A DNA stretch of 64,000 bases from contig CP141148.1 in assembly GCA_035235625.1 (NCBI GenBank), positions 29,513,057-29,577,056 on the forward strand, read 5' to 3'. Position numbers and translations under genes: made by a program. Of this stretch, positions 23,990-34,954 are shown piece by piece (position 1 is the stretch's first letter; each line of letters opens with the position of its first letter). Origin of the DNA: Saururus chinensis. Its lineage: Eukaryota; Streptophyta; Magnoliopsida; Piperales; Saururaceae. The notes under the pieces were generated by a model, which was not told the DNA's origin, made no database searches, and saw only the letters and a program-made list of their open reading frames with translations.

Positions 23990-25627
23990 GAGCTTGCCAC
24001 CCTAAAATACAAGAGTGTTTTTTCCCTGCAGAGTGAAGGTGACTCTTTTATTTTTACAATCTACTAACGCATAGCAAGTAGACAACCAATTCATCCCTAA
24101 GATTACATCAAAATCAACCATGTCCAAAAGAACAAGGTCTACAGGCATTTTTCTGTGCATCTTCTAATGTAAGAGAAAAGACATGAGCTAGAGTCATCCT
24201 GTCCCCCTGGTTCTTCTTTTCTGGACAGTCTCTTGCTAAATGACATGTCTTCCTGAAATTAAAACAAATCTTGTCTCCCGAGTTGCTTGCTTGGGTGATG
24301 ATTGCCACAAGATTGATAACTAGATTTATCTTTACTCCTTTGCTGTTACTGCTGCTGGTTCGAAGTTGGCTGCCTTTGACTTTGAGTGACTTCCACACTC
24401 TTATGTTGTTGTCTAAATGATGAACCAAAATCCATGGTAGCTGCTGGTCTACCTCTCAGAAGCTTTTGGCTTCTTTGCTTCCTGCTTATGTTTTGTCTTA
24501 GATGTTTCATAGTGGCTCTTTATCTGTTCATCTAATGAAATCCTTCTCAAACCTACTTGCATGCTCAACTGTGTCTACAAAGGTTTTTGGATATGTGCTT
24601 TTCACCTTAGCTCTAAGCCCATCTCTTAACCCATAAATAATTTTTTTTGGTTCTCTTTGCCTTAGTGGCACATACATCAAGAGCAAATATTTGTAATCAA
24701 ACAAAACTTGTCTCATATTGGTGCAGTATTAGCTCACCCTGCTCCAAAGAAAGAAATTTTTGCTCCTTTGTGTGCTACACACGCTCGGGAAAGTTTGCTT
24801 ATTGAACACTTTGAAGAACTCTATCCACTGGATATGAGAACTAGACCGATCTTTGAAATGTATTCATCTAGCAAACTTCCACCAGAAGTTAGCTTCGCCA
24901 TTGAGGATAAAGGTGACTAATGTGACTTTATTGTCCTCAGTCACCGCCAATGCATCGAATACTTTTTCTACTTCCTGTAGAAACTCTTCTCCCTTATTTG
25001 GATCATCTTGCCTCATGAAAGGTGGTGTCAAAAGAAATTTTCGCTCTTTTGTGTGCTACACATGCTTGGGAAAGTTTGCTTATTGAACACTTTGAAGAAC
25101 TCTACCCACTAGATATGAGAACTAGACCGATCTTTGAAATGTATTTGTCTAGCAAACTTCCACCAGAAGTGAGCTTCACCATTGAGGATAAAGGTGACTA
25201 CTAATGTGACTTTATTGTCCTCAGTCACGTTGAATACTTTTTCTACTTCTTGTAGCCACTCTTCTCCCTTATTTGGATCATCTTGCTTCATGAAAGGTGG
25301 TGTCAACATCTTGAAGTGTTGTACCAAGGTACCTTGATCCTTTTCTGCCTTTTTCTTAGGATCTAGGCGAAGATTAGCTTGAGTTTGTGCAACCTCCGCT
25401 AACCCTTGGATCATCTCCAACAAGTAGGTCTCATTGTTTCCCCTAAAGGTGTTGGAGGAGGCATCAATGTGAGCTTCTTCCACCCGTCTCATCGCCTCTG
25501 CTCATAGGGACTCAACACATTGTGGAGATACAAGTGGATTAGGAGTGGCTTCCCAATTCTCCTCAGCCTAAACTCCTCTTGCTCAGTTCCTGGTATGCTA
25601 ATACACTAGTTCATGTCCTCCTACCAT
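23990..25627 (-). pseudogene. gag and protease remnants, right arm
   Basis: The minus strand carries EEAHIDASSNTFRGNNETY, GEEWLQEVEKVFNVTEDNK and EAHFWWKFARQIHFKDRSS (25492-25109). A nucleocapsid-like CFNFRKTCHLARDCP (24428-24114), with one Cys lost, and the protease block DVILGMNWLSTCYALVDCK (about 24060-24120) follow. A 281-bp internal duplication (24751-25312) interrupts gag. It keeps the zinc-knuckle stretch that the left arm lacks. Confidence 0.8.
24751..25312. repeat. 281-bp tandem duplication in the right-arm gag
   Basis: Copy 1 is 24751-25031 and copy 2 is 25032-25312, both starting AAGAAATTTT. Small indels separate the copies (an 11-12 bp loss near the GTTGAATACTTTTTCTAC stretch of copy 2). 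The left arm has only one copy, so this arose after or during formation of the palindrome. Confidence 0.88.
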
Positions 25628-25745
25628 TGATCTATAGGACAATGATGCGAAAGTTAACTTCGACCCATTCCCAAAACTCAAACTAGTTCCACTTCCAGAC
25701 AATTAATTTCAGACTTGCAGATAGATGATTGCTTCAGCTACTAAC

Positions 25746-26796
25746 TGTGAGGACCTAGATGACAAGAAGGAAAAGACCCATACAACAATGCAGAAACAGC
25801 CGGTGGTGGGTCTCATTCCTCCAATCGACACCAGCTAGAGTTGCCTTGAGGTGGCGGATCAAGCTTCTGCCGCTCAGTAGCACCGAAATCCCTTGCCAGT
25901 TTCTGGAATCTCACCATCAATTCTGCCCATGCCAGGAAGCATCAAATTGTTGTGTCGAGTGGCAAGCGGTGTCTAGAGAAAGAATATGGTCAGTACCTGC
26001 TTCTCTATCTTCTCACTGGTAACTGGCCGCTGTTGACATGCTCTTGCCAAAGCGGAGCATGGCTGGTCAGAAAAATGTTTCCTTTCTCCCCCTTTTTTTT
26101 GTTCACTGATTCTCCCCGACGATTGAACATACACCTTAGTCAGTTTATTCTGGCAACTGGGGATTGATAGCCGGAAGGATGTCTGATAGTTTGGCGAAAA
26201 AGGATCGGCCGGCGGCCATCTGGCAGATTTATAAAAATTAATGCAGAAATTATTGTTCATCAAAATTATAGGAAGAGTGACTGTAAAAATCACTGTTCAT
26301 CGAAATTATCATAATAGTGATTGCAGAAATTACTATTCATGTAATTTACAATTAGATTTAATCAACAAAACCCCCACTAATCTCAACTCGAAGACTAATA
26401 CAATGATCTCACTTTAATTGCCAGTTTGCCGTTGATCTACCACCGCTAGAACTTTGCTGTCGACCACTTTCTTCCTCCCAATGTCCTCTTAAGTTTTCCA
26501 AGGAACAATTAGGGCTAGAATTAAGGGAATACTCATATTTATAGGGGGGAAATTAGTACTTAATTAGATAAGAACTAAACCAAGTAGGATAGGGATTCCT
26601 AGGTGGCTTAGACTCTCCTAGATTAAGGAGTTCATCCACCACTTAATTGGCCCTATAGTGGCCATTGCAAATCTTTTTTGCACAACCCAAAACTGTTCTA
26701 TATACCCCAAATTTTGCAAATCCCTCATGAATCCAAAAAATTAGGAAAAATCAATAAAAATTCTTGAAAAATACCTACAATTTCCTGGACATTACA
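25746..26796 (-). repeat. Right LTR of the palindromic element
   Basis: On the minus strand it begins TGTAATGTCCAGG and ends GTCCTCACA. The TATAAATA box is at 26543-26536. It is an inverted copy of 21578-22612. Confidence 0.7.
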
Positions 26797-26801
26797 TGGG
26801 G

Positions 26802-27094
26802 TGCATGCGACTTGGCCTAGCAGTGTCTAGGTGAGAAGCCTGTTCGTCACTAGTGGTGGACGTCGAAAATGCGGAGGGTGCTATACGGCCTAACCTGTGG
26901 TGAAAAATGGGTGGGGATGGCTGCTGGAGAATCCCTCTTCCATGGGGAGAGTTGGCTGAAGGAGGAGGAATGACCAGTAGTAGGGCTTGAGCCAAACTCG
27001 CCATGAAAGTGACGAAGCAAATGGTTTGGCCCTTCTGGATTTGGTCTAGTGTTGCCTCTTGGCAGATCATCATCGAGCGGAGGTCCACCCTCAA
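26802..27094 (-). pseudogene. Gag N-terminus of the chromovirus
   Basis: A short frame opens with MRVDLRSMMICQEATLDQ at 27094 and runs through a Pro/Ser-rich stretch to the edge of the palindromic insertion. It lies about 200 bp after the primer site, as expected for gag. No frame-preserving join was verified. Confidence 0.55.
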
Positions 27095-27302
27095 TTCCTA
27101 GAGAAAAACCTGTTGCAAATCTATCGTCTAAACCTAAATGGTGGTGAGGGCAGCAAGAATATGGTCCTAGTCACTGGTGGCTAGGCTGGCGGCAACAGAT
27201 AGAACTAGTTCCGTTGGAGCGTCTGCCAGCAACATGTCTTTAGAGCCGTGAGTTTGATTGCACCACTCATACACCTTTCGGTCACCATGGGGGAGGAACG
27301 AA

Positions 27303-27316
27303 TGACTTTGATACCA
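27303..27316 (-). other. Primer-binding site of the chromovirus
   Basis: The minus strand reads TGGTATCAAAGTCA, close to the TGGTATCAGAGC complement of the initiator-Met tRNA 3' end. It starts 3 bp inside the LTR edge at 27320. Confidence 0.75.
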
Positions 27317-27630
27317 GTTTGTTATGACTCTTCCAGCAAGAGACTATATGAGGGGAAAAGAAGAGAAAAATGAAGGGAAAAGAGAGGACTGGGCATGAGA
27401 GAAAGGGGCACACTTGCCGGAAGGCAAGTGCGATCGTGAGAGAGGAAGAGGTTAGGAAGAGAGAAAGTTGAAGGAGAGTACATTAGGGCAAATAATTATT
27501 CATTAAGATATGATTACAAAAGAAAAGGCCTAAATAAACTACCCTAATATTACTGACTACATAGAAATAAGACATCTTGCTACATAAATACAAATCTAAT
27601 TAAACCTAATTAGAATCAAGATAAAACTTA

Positions 27631-30600
27631 GGGTCCGTTTGTTTCGGCTGAATCTGAATCTGAAAAGTTATCTTAATTAGCTAAAAAGTTAATTATCTCA
27701 TTTAGCTGAATCTGAAACTGAATTAGCTAATTTGAAACTGAATCTGGAGCTGAATTAGCTGAATTTAAATCGGAATCGAGAGATGTTTATAAATGATCTC
27801 TTTTTTCGGTAAACATGTGAAGAACTGTAACTCGCTTCTATTCAGTTTGATTCATAAATATAAACTGTAAGCATTAAAAACTGGTTTGGACGTTCATAAA
27901 TGATCAAAAACTGCAACTTGCATCTTCAATTTAAGCTTCAACGTGACAAAGTTGACCTCAGTTAATTCTAGGATCCATTCATTTTCAAAATAAAAAGAAG
28001 AAAAGGAAAAAAACATCATTATCTCTTGTGTTCAATTGATATCACTCGTTAGTCATTACACATTGTTGCCAAAATATTTGATACAATGAAATAAGTATAA
28101 TCATATAAAATTAACATATTTAACAGATTTAAATAAGTATTACACAAATGAGTTTTACTTGGCTCAGTAGCTTAGGTTTGCCATCGGTTGAAAAGGTCTA
28201 CAAAGTTACACCAATGTGCAACTTATTGATTGATTTACCGATAAGTGTAGAGGTCTTTACACCTCAAAGAGCATGTGAGTGCATGTATGATTAGGTGCAA
28301 TGATAGCACGCATATCATAGTCAACCTGTTTCCATTAAATAAAGCATTAGAACTAATAATTTGAGTATATTTTAACAATTGAAGAAGACCTAAAGGCAAA
28401 ATACTCTCATAAAAAAATACCTTGCAGACTATGTTCCATTGTATATTGCTTTTATCACACTCTCATGATTCTGGCAAAAAAATTTGCAAAACAAATCACA
28501 AAGATCATAAATGAAGAGAAGCCAATGTTAACATAAAAATGAATGATAAAGAAAATAGATAAAAAAGAAGTTCAGCAAATGATGAGAACGAAAAAAGAAA
28601 GAAAACTAAATAGTTTTTAGGGAAAAATCATTATTTAAAACACTCATTGAATAATGAGAAAGAAATCTTCTGTGAGCACTAAGGCTTCAAATATATAAGT
28701 CAGCATCCATCTCATATATTCTGACAAGAACTATCGCGAGAGTTCATGAATGAAAGAGAGGAAAAGGGTGGAAATTAAAGATTATATAGCTTATTCTCGA
28801 CCTGATCTTTCAAGTCATTTCTCTAATCTAATTAGACCTAACAATAACCAACTTTAGGAAATTTTACAAAAGTAAAGTCATATTCACTGACCTGATACCA
28901 TACAAACTTGCTGCTGTCATGAGTTACATTCACTCCCCTCTTGTGCAATTCAGAGGTTTCTCCTGCTTTCATCTTCATCGTTTCTTTATCTTCCTGTAAA
29001 CAATAGGTTGTAACCATAATACTTTGGTGAGATATCCAAGAAACACTATTTGCGATATAAAATCTCTACTAGTAACAGAGCTAAATTTATGTATAAGGTG
29101 CAACACAAGCACCTCATATCTAAATTAGCAATGATGCAACTGCAACAAGGGGCATAACCTCCATGAGTATGCCTGTGATGATGGGCTGCCCTTCATTAGC
29201 TCCTTCAGCTGTTGGTAGTGATGGCTGGGCAATCAGTCAGGTGGATAGAGATTTCATGACATCCCTGAGATTTTCTTCGGCATGGTTCATCTCCGAAACC
29301 AAGAAATCTACGATGTCCCTGAGATAATTTGTTTCAAAAATAGAAAAGATGACAAACTCAAAGAAGGCGGCCGTAGCAAAAGCATTAAACAGAGATTCTG
29401 GGACAGAGTACAACCAAATATTCAAGTCCGGCACATGTAGCAGTATGTGGCTAGCATAATAGCAGACAAGAAATTTCACCAGCATCGCCCAATCAAAATC
29501 AGGAGAAATCCTTTCCACCTACCAGCATCGCCCAATCAAAATCCGAGACAAAAAAACCAAGAGAAGTGCCTCTTAGCAATGTAAAAGTAAATCAGTACAA
29601 GCAGAGTAAAAAGATGATAATAAGCATGACAATATATTATAGGATTCCATTTTAGTTCTACTGTGTTGGTTCCAACAGTTTATTTAAGTGTCAGTGTTCC
29701 AGAAAAACTCACCAAAAAGATGCTAATGTTACATTTCTTTCCATTTCACAAAATTTTAAACTTAAAAATCCTTTGGGGCAGCAAATCCTCAGCACAGCAG
29801 TACCTGGTTTAATTATTAATGCAAACTTGGAATGATCAAATCAAATTTTTAATGAAAACTTGGAACAATCAGAAACAAATTTGATATGTAGAAATAGTTA
29901 AAAGGAGTAAAATTAGGAGAGGAAAAACCAAAAGAAGAGAGAGGAATTACCCATGTGAGTCAAGCGATGCCTTGAAGCACGGAAGCACTCTTTGCTCGGC
30001 ATTTCCTCGAACAGATGGCTGGGCTAAAAGCAAGTGCTAAGAGGATGATAAGTGAGCCCATCAGTCCTCATCCACAATCACGACAGCCCTCCCTGGATAT
30101 ATTCAAGCCACTTACGTTCAACCTAATATATTCAAGCTTCCAAATTCCAAATCCCAGTTCATCAAGGATGCAATTTTTCCAGTTTAAATTATATTATAAT
30201 ACAAATATCCCACATCAACCAAATGCGCTCACCGAACAACAATAAAAATTTGGAATCTATCAATTAAATTAAGATTTTTAGACCACAGCACAACAAGCAA
30301 ATCTGACCCACCACCAGGATAAACAAAAGCACTAAGTTAAACGACCAGAGTTAAATCTAGGAAAAATCTCGGCATGGTTCATTCCCAAAACTTGCCACGA
30401 ACCCATCAGGAAACAAGAAACTGACATTTTGAGTGTCAAACCTTCAAAGAAAAACCAGCTACAACAAAAATGGAGTAGAGAGGAGTAAAAATGGATATGA
30501 GAGACAGAAAGGAAGTACCTTGTGGACACTGAACAGAAGACGAGAGGAGTAGACAGAAGAGGCGGAGAGAAGGTCGTCTTTCAAAATTGGGTGTGGCGCT

Positions 30601-31078
30601 CAGCGTGATAGTTGAAGAATCCCACAATTCAGAGAGAGTTTCTGAACAAATTCGTTGGAGATAATTTTCAGCTCCCGACGTGAAAACGAAGGAGCAGATG
30701 TTCGCTCGTCTTTGCCTTTTGTTTCTTCACGGGAAATGAAGAACATACGAAACCTTGCCGGGAGGAGTACGTTCACAGGGATCGGAGACCGGAGGTTGGC
30801 TAGCCGGATTCGTATACGAGAAAAATGTTCTGCAGGCTCGAGATGACCATCGAATAGGGTAGGGAGGCAGGGGATGGAAGAGAGCTGGAAATCCCGATGC
30901 GTTTTCAGCGAAATCAGCCGACTAAACTCGCCTTACTGGCTGGACAAAATAAATAACTATAGCTTATTTTTTAACTTAATTAGCTAAAAAATTAGATTAA
31001 AGCAAACAGCCTGAAAAGCCGGCTTTTGGCTAATTTTTAAGTGGCTTAATCAGTTAATTAAGGTAAACAAACAGACCC
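27631..31078. mobile_element. PIF/Harbinger-type DNA transposon (3.45 kb)
   Basis: The terminal inverted repeats are GGGTCCGTTTGTTT and GGGTCTGTTTGTTT. A 3-bp TTA duplication (27628-27630, 31079-31081) sits within an LTR whose other copy lacks the insertion, so the ends are exact. TTA and a GGGTC-type end point to PIF/Harbinger. Subterminal GCTGAATCTGAA repeats lie at the left end. I recognise no DDE transposase or Myb-like protein. Instead the minus strand holds several exon-like segments (separate entry). It is either a non-autonomous element with captured sequence or an element whose genes are too decayed to recognise. Confidence 0.78.
28257..30660 (-). CDS. Spliced gene-like segments of unknown function inside the Harbinger-type element
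   Basis: Exon-like minus-strand segments with good borders are: 30660-30518 (GC-richer leader, donor GTACTT), about 30024-29953 (donor GTAATT), 29518-29237 (open, hydrophobic, WAMLVKFLVCYYASHILLH), about 29242-29159 (LPTAEGANEGQPIITGILME, donor GTTATG), 28993-28892 (34 codons, EDKETMKMKAGETSELHKRG, phase 0, donor GTCAGT), a piece ending 28421 (WNIVCK, donor GTATTT), and 28325-28257 (VDYDMRAIIAPNHT, then stop). Phases agree for the last two joins. I do not recognise the protein. A direct repeat (29478-29500, 29521-29543) and a missing clear start suggest decay. It could be a captured host gene or a decayed transposon gene. Confidence 0.35.
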
Positions 31079-31137
31079 TTACTACAACTCAAATTAACTA
31101 CCTAGCCTACACACTATTGGCGGGACATAACTTATTG

Positions 31138-31673
31138 CTAATTTTGTGCTTTCCTATGGATGTTTATTTTGTAGCTTATTGAATCTATCATTGCCCACCA
31201 TCAATATATTGATCTTTAAAATATAAATATTAAAAGTACCGGTCATGTTCGATTGTCAAGTGATGGAATACGATATAACCGAGTCTATACCCCGAAACCT
31301 TGCTGCTTGTATTACATGTTTCCAGCTCGTACTCCCCTTTGAAATGCAGATTGCTACTTCTTCTATACTGATTGCCGTAAATAAGAACTCATGTTCAGAA
31401 AATTTTTTAAAATAATAATAAAATCAAACTTACAACAATTTTTGTTCAAATGATCCTTCTCTACTTTTACAAATTTAAAATATCCATCTCAATTTCCAGT
31501 TTGGTATGGTGACTAATGACCTTTGGATCTTCATTCAGTGCAATTGTTGCAATCAACTACTAGACCGTTGATACTTCCTGAAAATTCTTTTTGTTTATTA
31601 GTAATACCATAGCAAACATCTATACCATCAAAATTGAAGAGAAGATTTCTTCCCAATATGAAGTTGAGAAAAT
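31138..31673. other. 3' flank of the JJJ1-like gene; no feature seen
   Basis: AT-rich sequence between the end of the nested retroelement and the J-protein stop codon. It probably includes the 3' UTR. No ORF or repeat family was recognised. Confidence 0.5.
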
Positions 31674-34600
31674 CTAACGAGACTTGAGCATAGCGTGTCC
31701 TGTGTCACCCAAATGAGAAAACAATTTGTTCCTGGCATTCAAGATTTATACAATGTTAGCACACCGGAAATCCAGAGTGACAGGGGGCAGCAGATCCCCT
31801 AAACACTGAATTGTGAAAAAAAAACACACCTTGAGTCAAAGTTCTCTCCACAAGTCTCACATAAATGGCCAGTTGTTTTTGTTGTACCCTGTGTTAACAA
31901 TTCAGATGAAGATGATATGAGAAAGCCCTAAAAAATTAATAGCTCCATTTGGCAAAAAAAAGTGTTTCATATTAATAGCGTTCAATTCAAGTGATTGAGA
32001 GGTTAAAAAAGAGTATCCTAAGCTTAATTTCCCTTACTCTTAGATGTGTCTTTCACCATTAAATAAAAACTAGTATTTTTCTAAATGTAGCTATTAATAT
32101 AGGATGGAGGGAGTATAAGATTGCATGCCAGAAAATGAAGTCACTAAGATAAATTACCATGTACCACCCAGTGAAAATACCAAATGGATTTCATCAAATT
32201 CTATGTTTAACCGAATGAAATATATTACTAACTATTATGCAAAAAGTTCACTGAACTTTAAGATAGTCGAAAAGCAAAAATTTTAAACAGAAAATATCGC
32301 CATAAGAGGCATAATTGGCCTATAAGCATGGACATCACGGAACATAATAAAGAAAATCTAATTATAATTTGGAAGTAAGCCAGTGTCAGAAATGCTAAGT
32401 AGGATATATAACTACAACATATTAAAAACTAATACCTCATTTACAAGGCCTCAATAACCCTGTGGCCACTAAAAAACTATCATTCCATTCTCTTTAATTC
32501 AATACCTCAGAGATTTTTTGCCATTAACCACAGGGGGTCTATGTGTAGTTTTTAAAATGTGAAGGTGTGTCTAAAGCAATTTTAAACAAAGCTTCAGATT
32601 TTATTAAAAAAAGGTTTTAGATTACATAACAAAAATAATTGAACTAAATTTGTTTTAATAGACTGATTACTTCAGAGTAATATAGTCTCATGATTTACAA
32701 TAACACATGTTGTAATCCGATTTGACATTCATTACAATTGTCACCTGCTACATACTCCCCCCGTCCTAAATTAATATAAGTTTGTTCCATATTAATAGCT
32801 CCATTTTGCTAAATTTAAGTGGTTGAATGCTTAAAAATGAGTATCATAAGCTTCTTTTTCCTTTCTTTTAGATGTGGGTTTCACCATTTAATAAAAACCA
32901 CTAGTTTTCCGAATGTTAATATGGGATAGAGAGAATATTAGAATGCAACAGAGTCGAGCCATGCAATACTTGACAAAAGTTTATATTGTCCCTAATTGGT
33001 GTCCAAGACTGCACTACACCAAAACAGTTAAGATAATTCCTCTAAATTGTCTAGATGTACCAGAATTACTTATTAAACAGTAAACTGATATAATGAAAAA
33101 GAGTAGACATGAAAAAACGCATTACCTTTTGCCTTTTCCCTTTCAATGTGTTCTTCGATTTGGCATTTGTATCTCTCTGCCCAACACCTTTTCTATCTCC
33201 CAATTTATTAACCTTTCGTGTTTTATCAAACTGAAACTCCCCTGCATCATTGGATTCGGGCACATTTGACCCATTGTTCATGGGATTCGAATCATCCTCA
33301 GTTCCATTTTCAGTAGGTCTTATTCCTTCATCAGTTGCACCATTTGCTTCCCTCTTTGAAGTATTTTCCTCAACTGTGGCTCCAGCCTGCTTCTTGGCCC
33401 TCCTACTACGACGTGATTTCTTCCTGGTATCGTATGCCATTGGTTCTGATTCGTTATCATCAACAAGAATGTTACTTGATGAGGGCTCAGTCTGCTGCTG
33501 CTGCTGCTTAAATCCGTTCTTTTTGCTCCTTGACCCCGATATCATCGCCTCCAGAATGCTTGCCTCCTCATCCAAATCACGATTTTCTTCTGAATCACTG
33601 ACTCCATTCTCTTTAATTTCTTCATCATCAATCACACCTTTACCTTCAAATTCTTCACATAATTCATCCAAATCATCACCATCAACCCCATGGGTTCCTT
33701 CCATAGCATCTGCAAATTCTTCTTCCTCCATCTCTTCCGCCTCCTCATCTTCTCGTTCAAAAGTGTCTCTCAACTCAGCAACCCTCTCCTTGTGTTTCTT
33801 CGACTTCTCGTGATTGATCCATTGCTTCTCCGACTTGAACTTCTTACTACAGATAACACAATAGAATTCTTCCTTGGCATCATTCTTCCTCTCCTCTTCT
33901 TCCTCAAATTCATCCTCTGCTGCTTCCTCCGCCTGTGCCCACTCCTGTTCCTTGTACGCCCTTGCCCGCTCGGCCCTGGCTCTGGCCTCCACCTCCTTCC
34001 GCTCCTTTTCCCTGGTCCGCCGCTCCTCCTCCTCCGCCCGCCGCTTCGCCCCCATCTCGATCACCCTCTTGTCCCTCTTCTTAACGAACTCAGCCAGCCC
34101 TCGCACCGACTCGTTGTACTCCCTCTTCGCCTTCTTCCTCACCTTCTTGTTCTCCTCCTCCATCGCCCGCCGTATCTTCCTCGACATCCCCGCGGCCGAG
34201 TCGTACTCGTCGACCCACGCGAAATCCAGCACCGTGCAGAAACCCATCCAGTAGGCGTAGAACGCCGCCACCTGCGCGTACGGGCTCTCCGAATTCCCCA
34301 TCGCTGGGGCCTCCCTCACTGCCCCGGCTCCCAGCCCCATCTTCTCAGCGAACTCCACCTCCCGCCCATAAACCCTACCGAACAGGTCTCCGTACACCTT
34401 GTAGAACCCCTTCCCGGTGTCCGAAAACCCGGAGTACGCGGTGTTGGAGAAGAAGGAGAAGAGGTCGGGCACGCCGAAGAATCCGCCGCCGCCCGAGGAC
34501 GAGGAGCGGGGCTGGGAGAAGAGGATCTGTGAGCGGTGGGAGTCGTACCAGGCGCGCTCGCGGGGGTCGGAGAGGACCTCATAGGCGTTGAGGATCTCCT

Positions 34601-34769
34601 GGAACTTGGCGGTGGCGGACTCGGCGGGGACGCCGGAGGCGGCGAGCTTGTCGGGGTGGTACTGGAGGGCGAGGCGCTTGTAGGCGGAGCGGATCTCGTC
34701 CGGGGCGCAGTCCCGGCCCAGGCCCAGCACCTCGTACAGGCACCGCTTCTCGCCCCCCGCCCCGGCCAT
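31674..34769 (-). CDS. JJJ1: DnaJ/C2H2 zinc-finger protein, JJJ1/DNAJC21 homolog
   Basis: J-protein co-chaperone; the yeast and human relatives act with Hsp70 in maturation of cytoplasmic 60S ribosomal subunits. Exons are 34769-33126, 31888-31830 and 31731-31674, giving 586 aa. I start at the Met of [18 protein letters not shown], which places the J-domain at residues 10-78 with HPD at 38-40; 54 upstream in-frame residues have no J-protein character. A charged, coiled-coil-like Lys/Glu-rich region follows. The first C2H2 finger is [20 protein letters not shown], from Cys304. Acidic and Lys/Arg-rich low-complexity stretches lie between. The second finger (C558, C561, H574, H580) is encoded by the two tiny last exons: [11 protein letters not shown] and [13 protein letters not shown]. 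The 5' half is much more GC-rich than the 3' part. Its upstream region borders a Mutator-like repeat. Confidence 0.93.
31936..32115. repeat. MITE-like repeat in the JJJ1-like intron
   Basis: It starts ATTAATAGCTCCATTTGGC and ends TATAGGATGGAGGGAGTA. The end is the inverse of TACTCCCTCCRTCC. It belongs to the same family as 32753-32938, 51750-51943 and 57420-57625. Confidence 0.6.
32753..32938. repeat. MITE-like repeat in the JJJ1-like intron
   Basis: It starts TACTCCCCCCGTCCTAAATT, with TTAATAGCTCCATTTTGC inside, and ends TAATATGGGATAGAGAGAATA. It is the best-preserved copy of this family in the window. Confidence 0.65.
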
Positions 34770-34954
34770 CGCTCGTCTCTCGGCCCACTTTCTCCCCGCT
34801 GGCCCGCTCTTTATTGGGTTTCTGTTGTCCTTGTCCGAGTCCCATTTTGACTGGGTTGGTTCAAAGTGAAGGTAAGTTAAATGAACCCACCCGAGATAGG
34901 TTACAACCGATTCAACGGCCGATTGATACAAAGAAGGCCAGGGTGAAACCAGAA

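Larger units (their letters stand above)
21578..26796. mobile_element. Head-to-head palindromic Ty3/gypsy element (LTR-gag-protease / protease-gag-LTR)
   Basis: A perfect 5-bp duplication TGGGG lies at 21573-21577 and 26797-26801. The left arm is plus-oriented and starts TGTGATGTCCAAG. The right arm is minus-oriented and starts, on its own strand, TGTAATGTCCAGG. Each arm has an LTR of about 1.04 kb, a primer-site-like TTGGTAGCTGAAGC-type stretch, a Tekay/Del-type gag and a protease fragment. Neither arm has RT, integrase or a second LTR. The arms are clearly similar over about 2 kb but diverged by eye to roughly four bases in five. The join is at about 23957-23990. Confidence 0.82.
7225..31132 (-). 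mobile_element. Ty3/gypsy chromovirus (Reina-like) with four nested insertions
   Basis: The 5-bp target duplication TATTG is exact at 7220-7224 and 31133-31137. The element reads on the minus strand. Its 3' LTR is 7225-7572 and its 5' LTR runs from 27320 to 31132, split by a Harbinger-type element. Removing the four nested insertions leaves about 5.4 kb. The gag-protease-RT-RNase H-integrase-chromodomain order, the short LTR (348 bp) and an initiator-Met-type primer site suggest the Reina clade of chromoviruses. LTR ends have decayed (CATAATA and CATAACT where CATAACA is expected), and every frame carries stops, so it is dead. Clade placement is inference; the structure is read directly. Confidence 0.88.
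27320..31132 (-). repeat. 5' LTR of the chromovirus, split by a Harbinger-type element
   Basis: LTR sequence is 27320-27627 plus 31082-31132. The intervening block is flanked by TTA. The left part starts TGTTATGACTCTTCC and matches 7225 onward, with a small extra CACACTTGCCGGAAGGC-like segment near 27410. Confidence 0.82.

Noticed and set aside
33250-34850. Long plus-strand frames opposite the J-protein exon (up to 280 codons).
   Set aside because: They are antisense shadows of a well-supported coding exon and have Ser/Leu-rich, family-free sequence.
34770-34931. Start of the J-protein at the upstream in-frame Met (54 extra residues).
   Set aside because: The extra residues have no J-protein character, and [16 protein letters not shown] gives the usual N-terminus.
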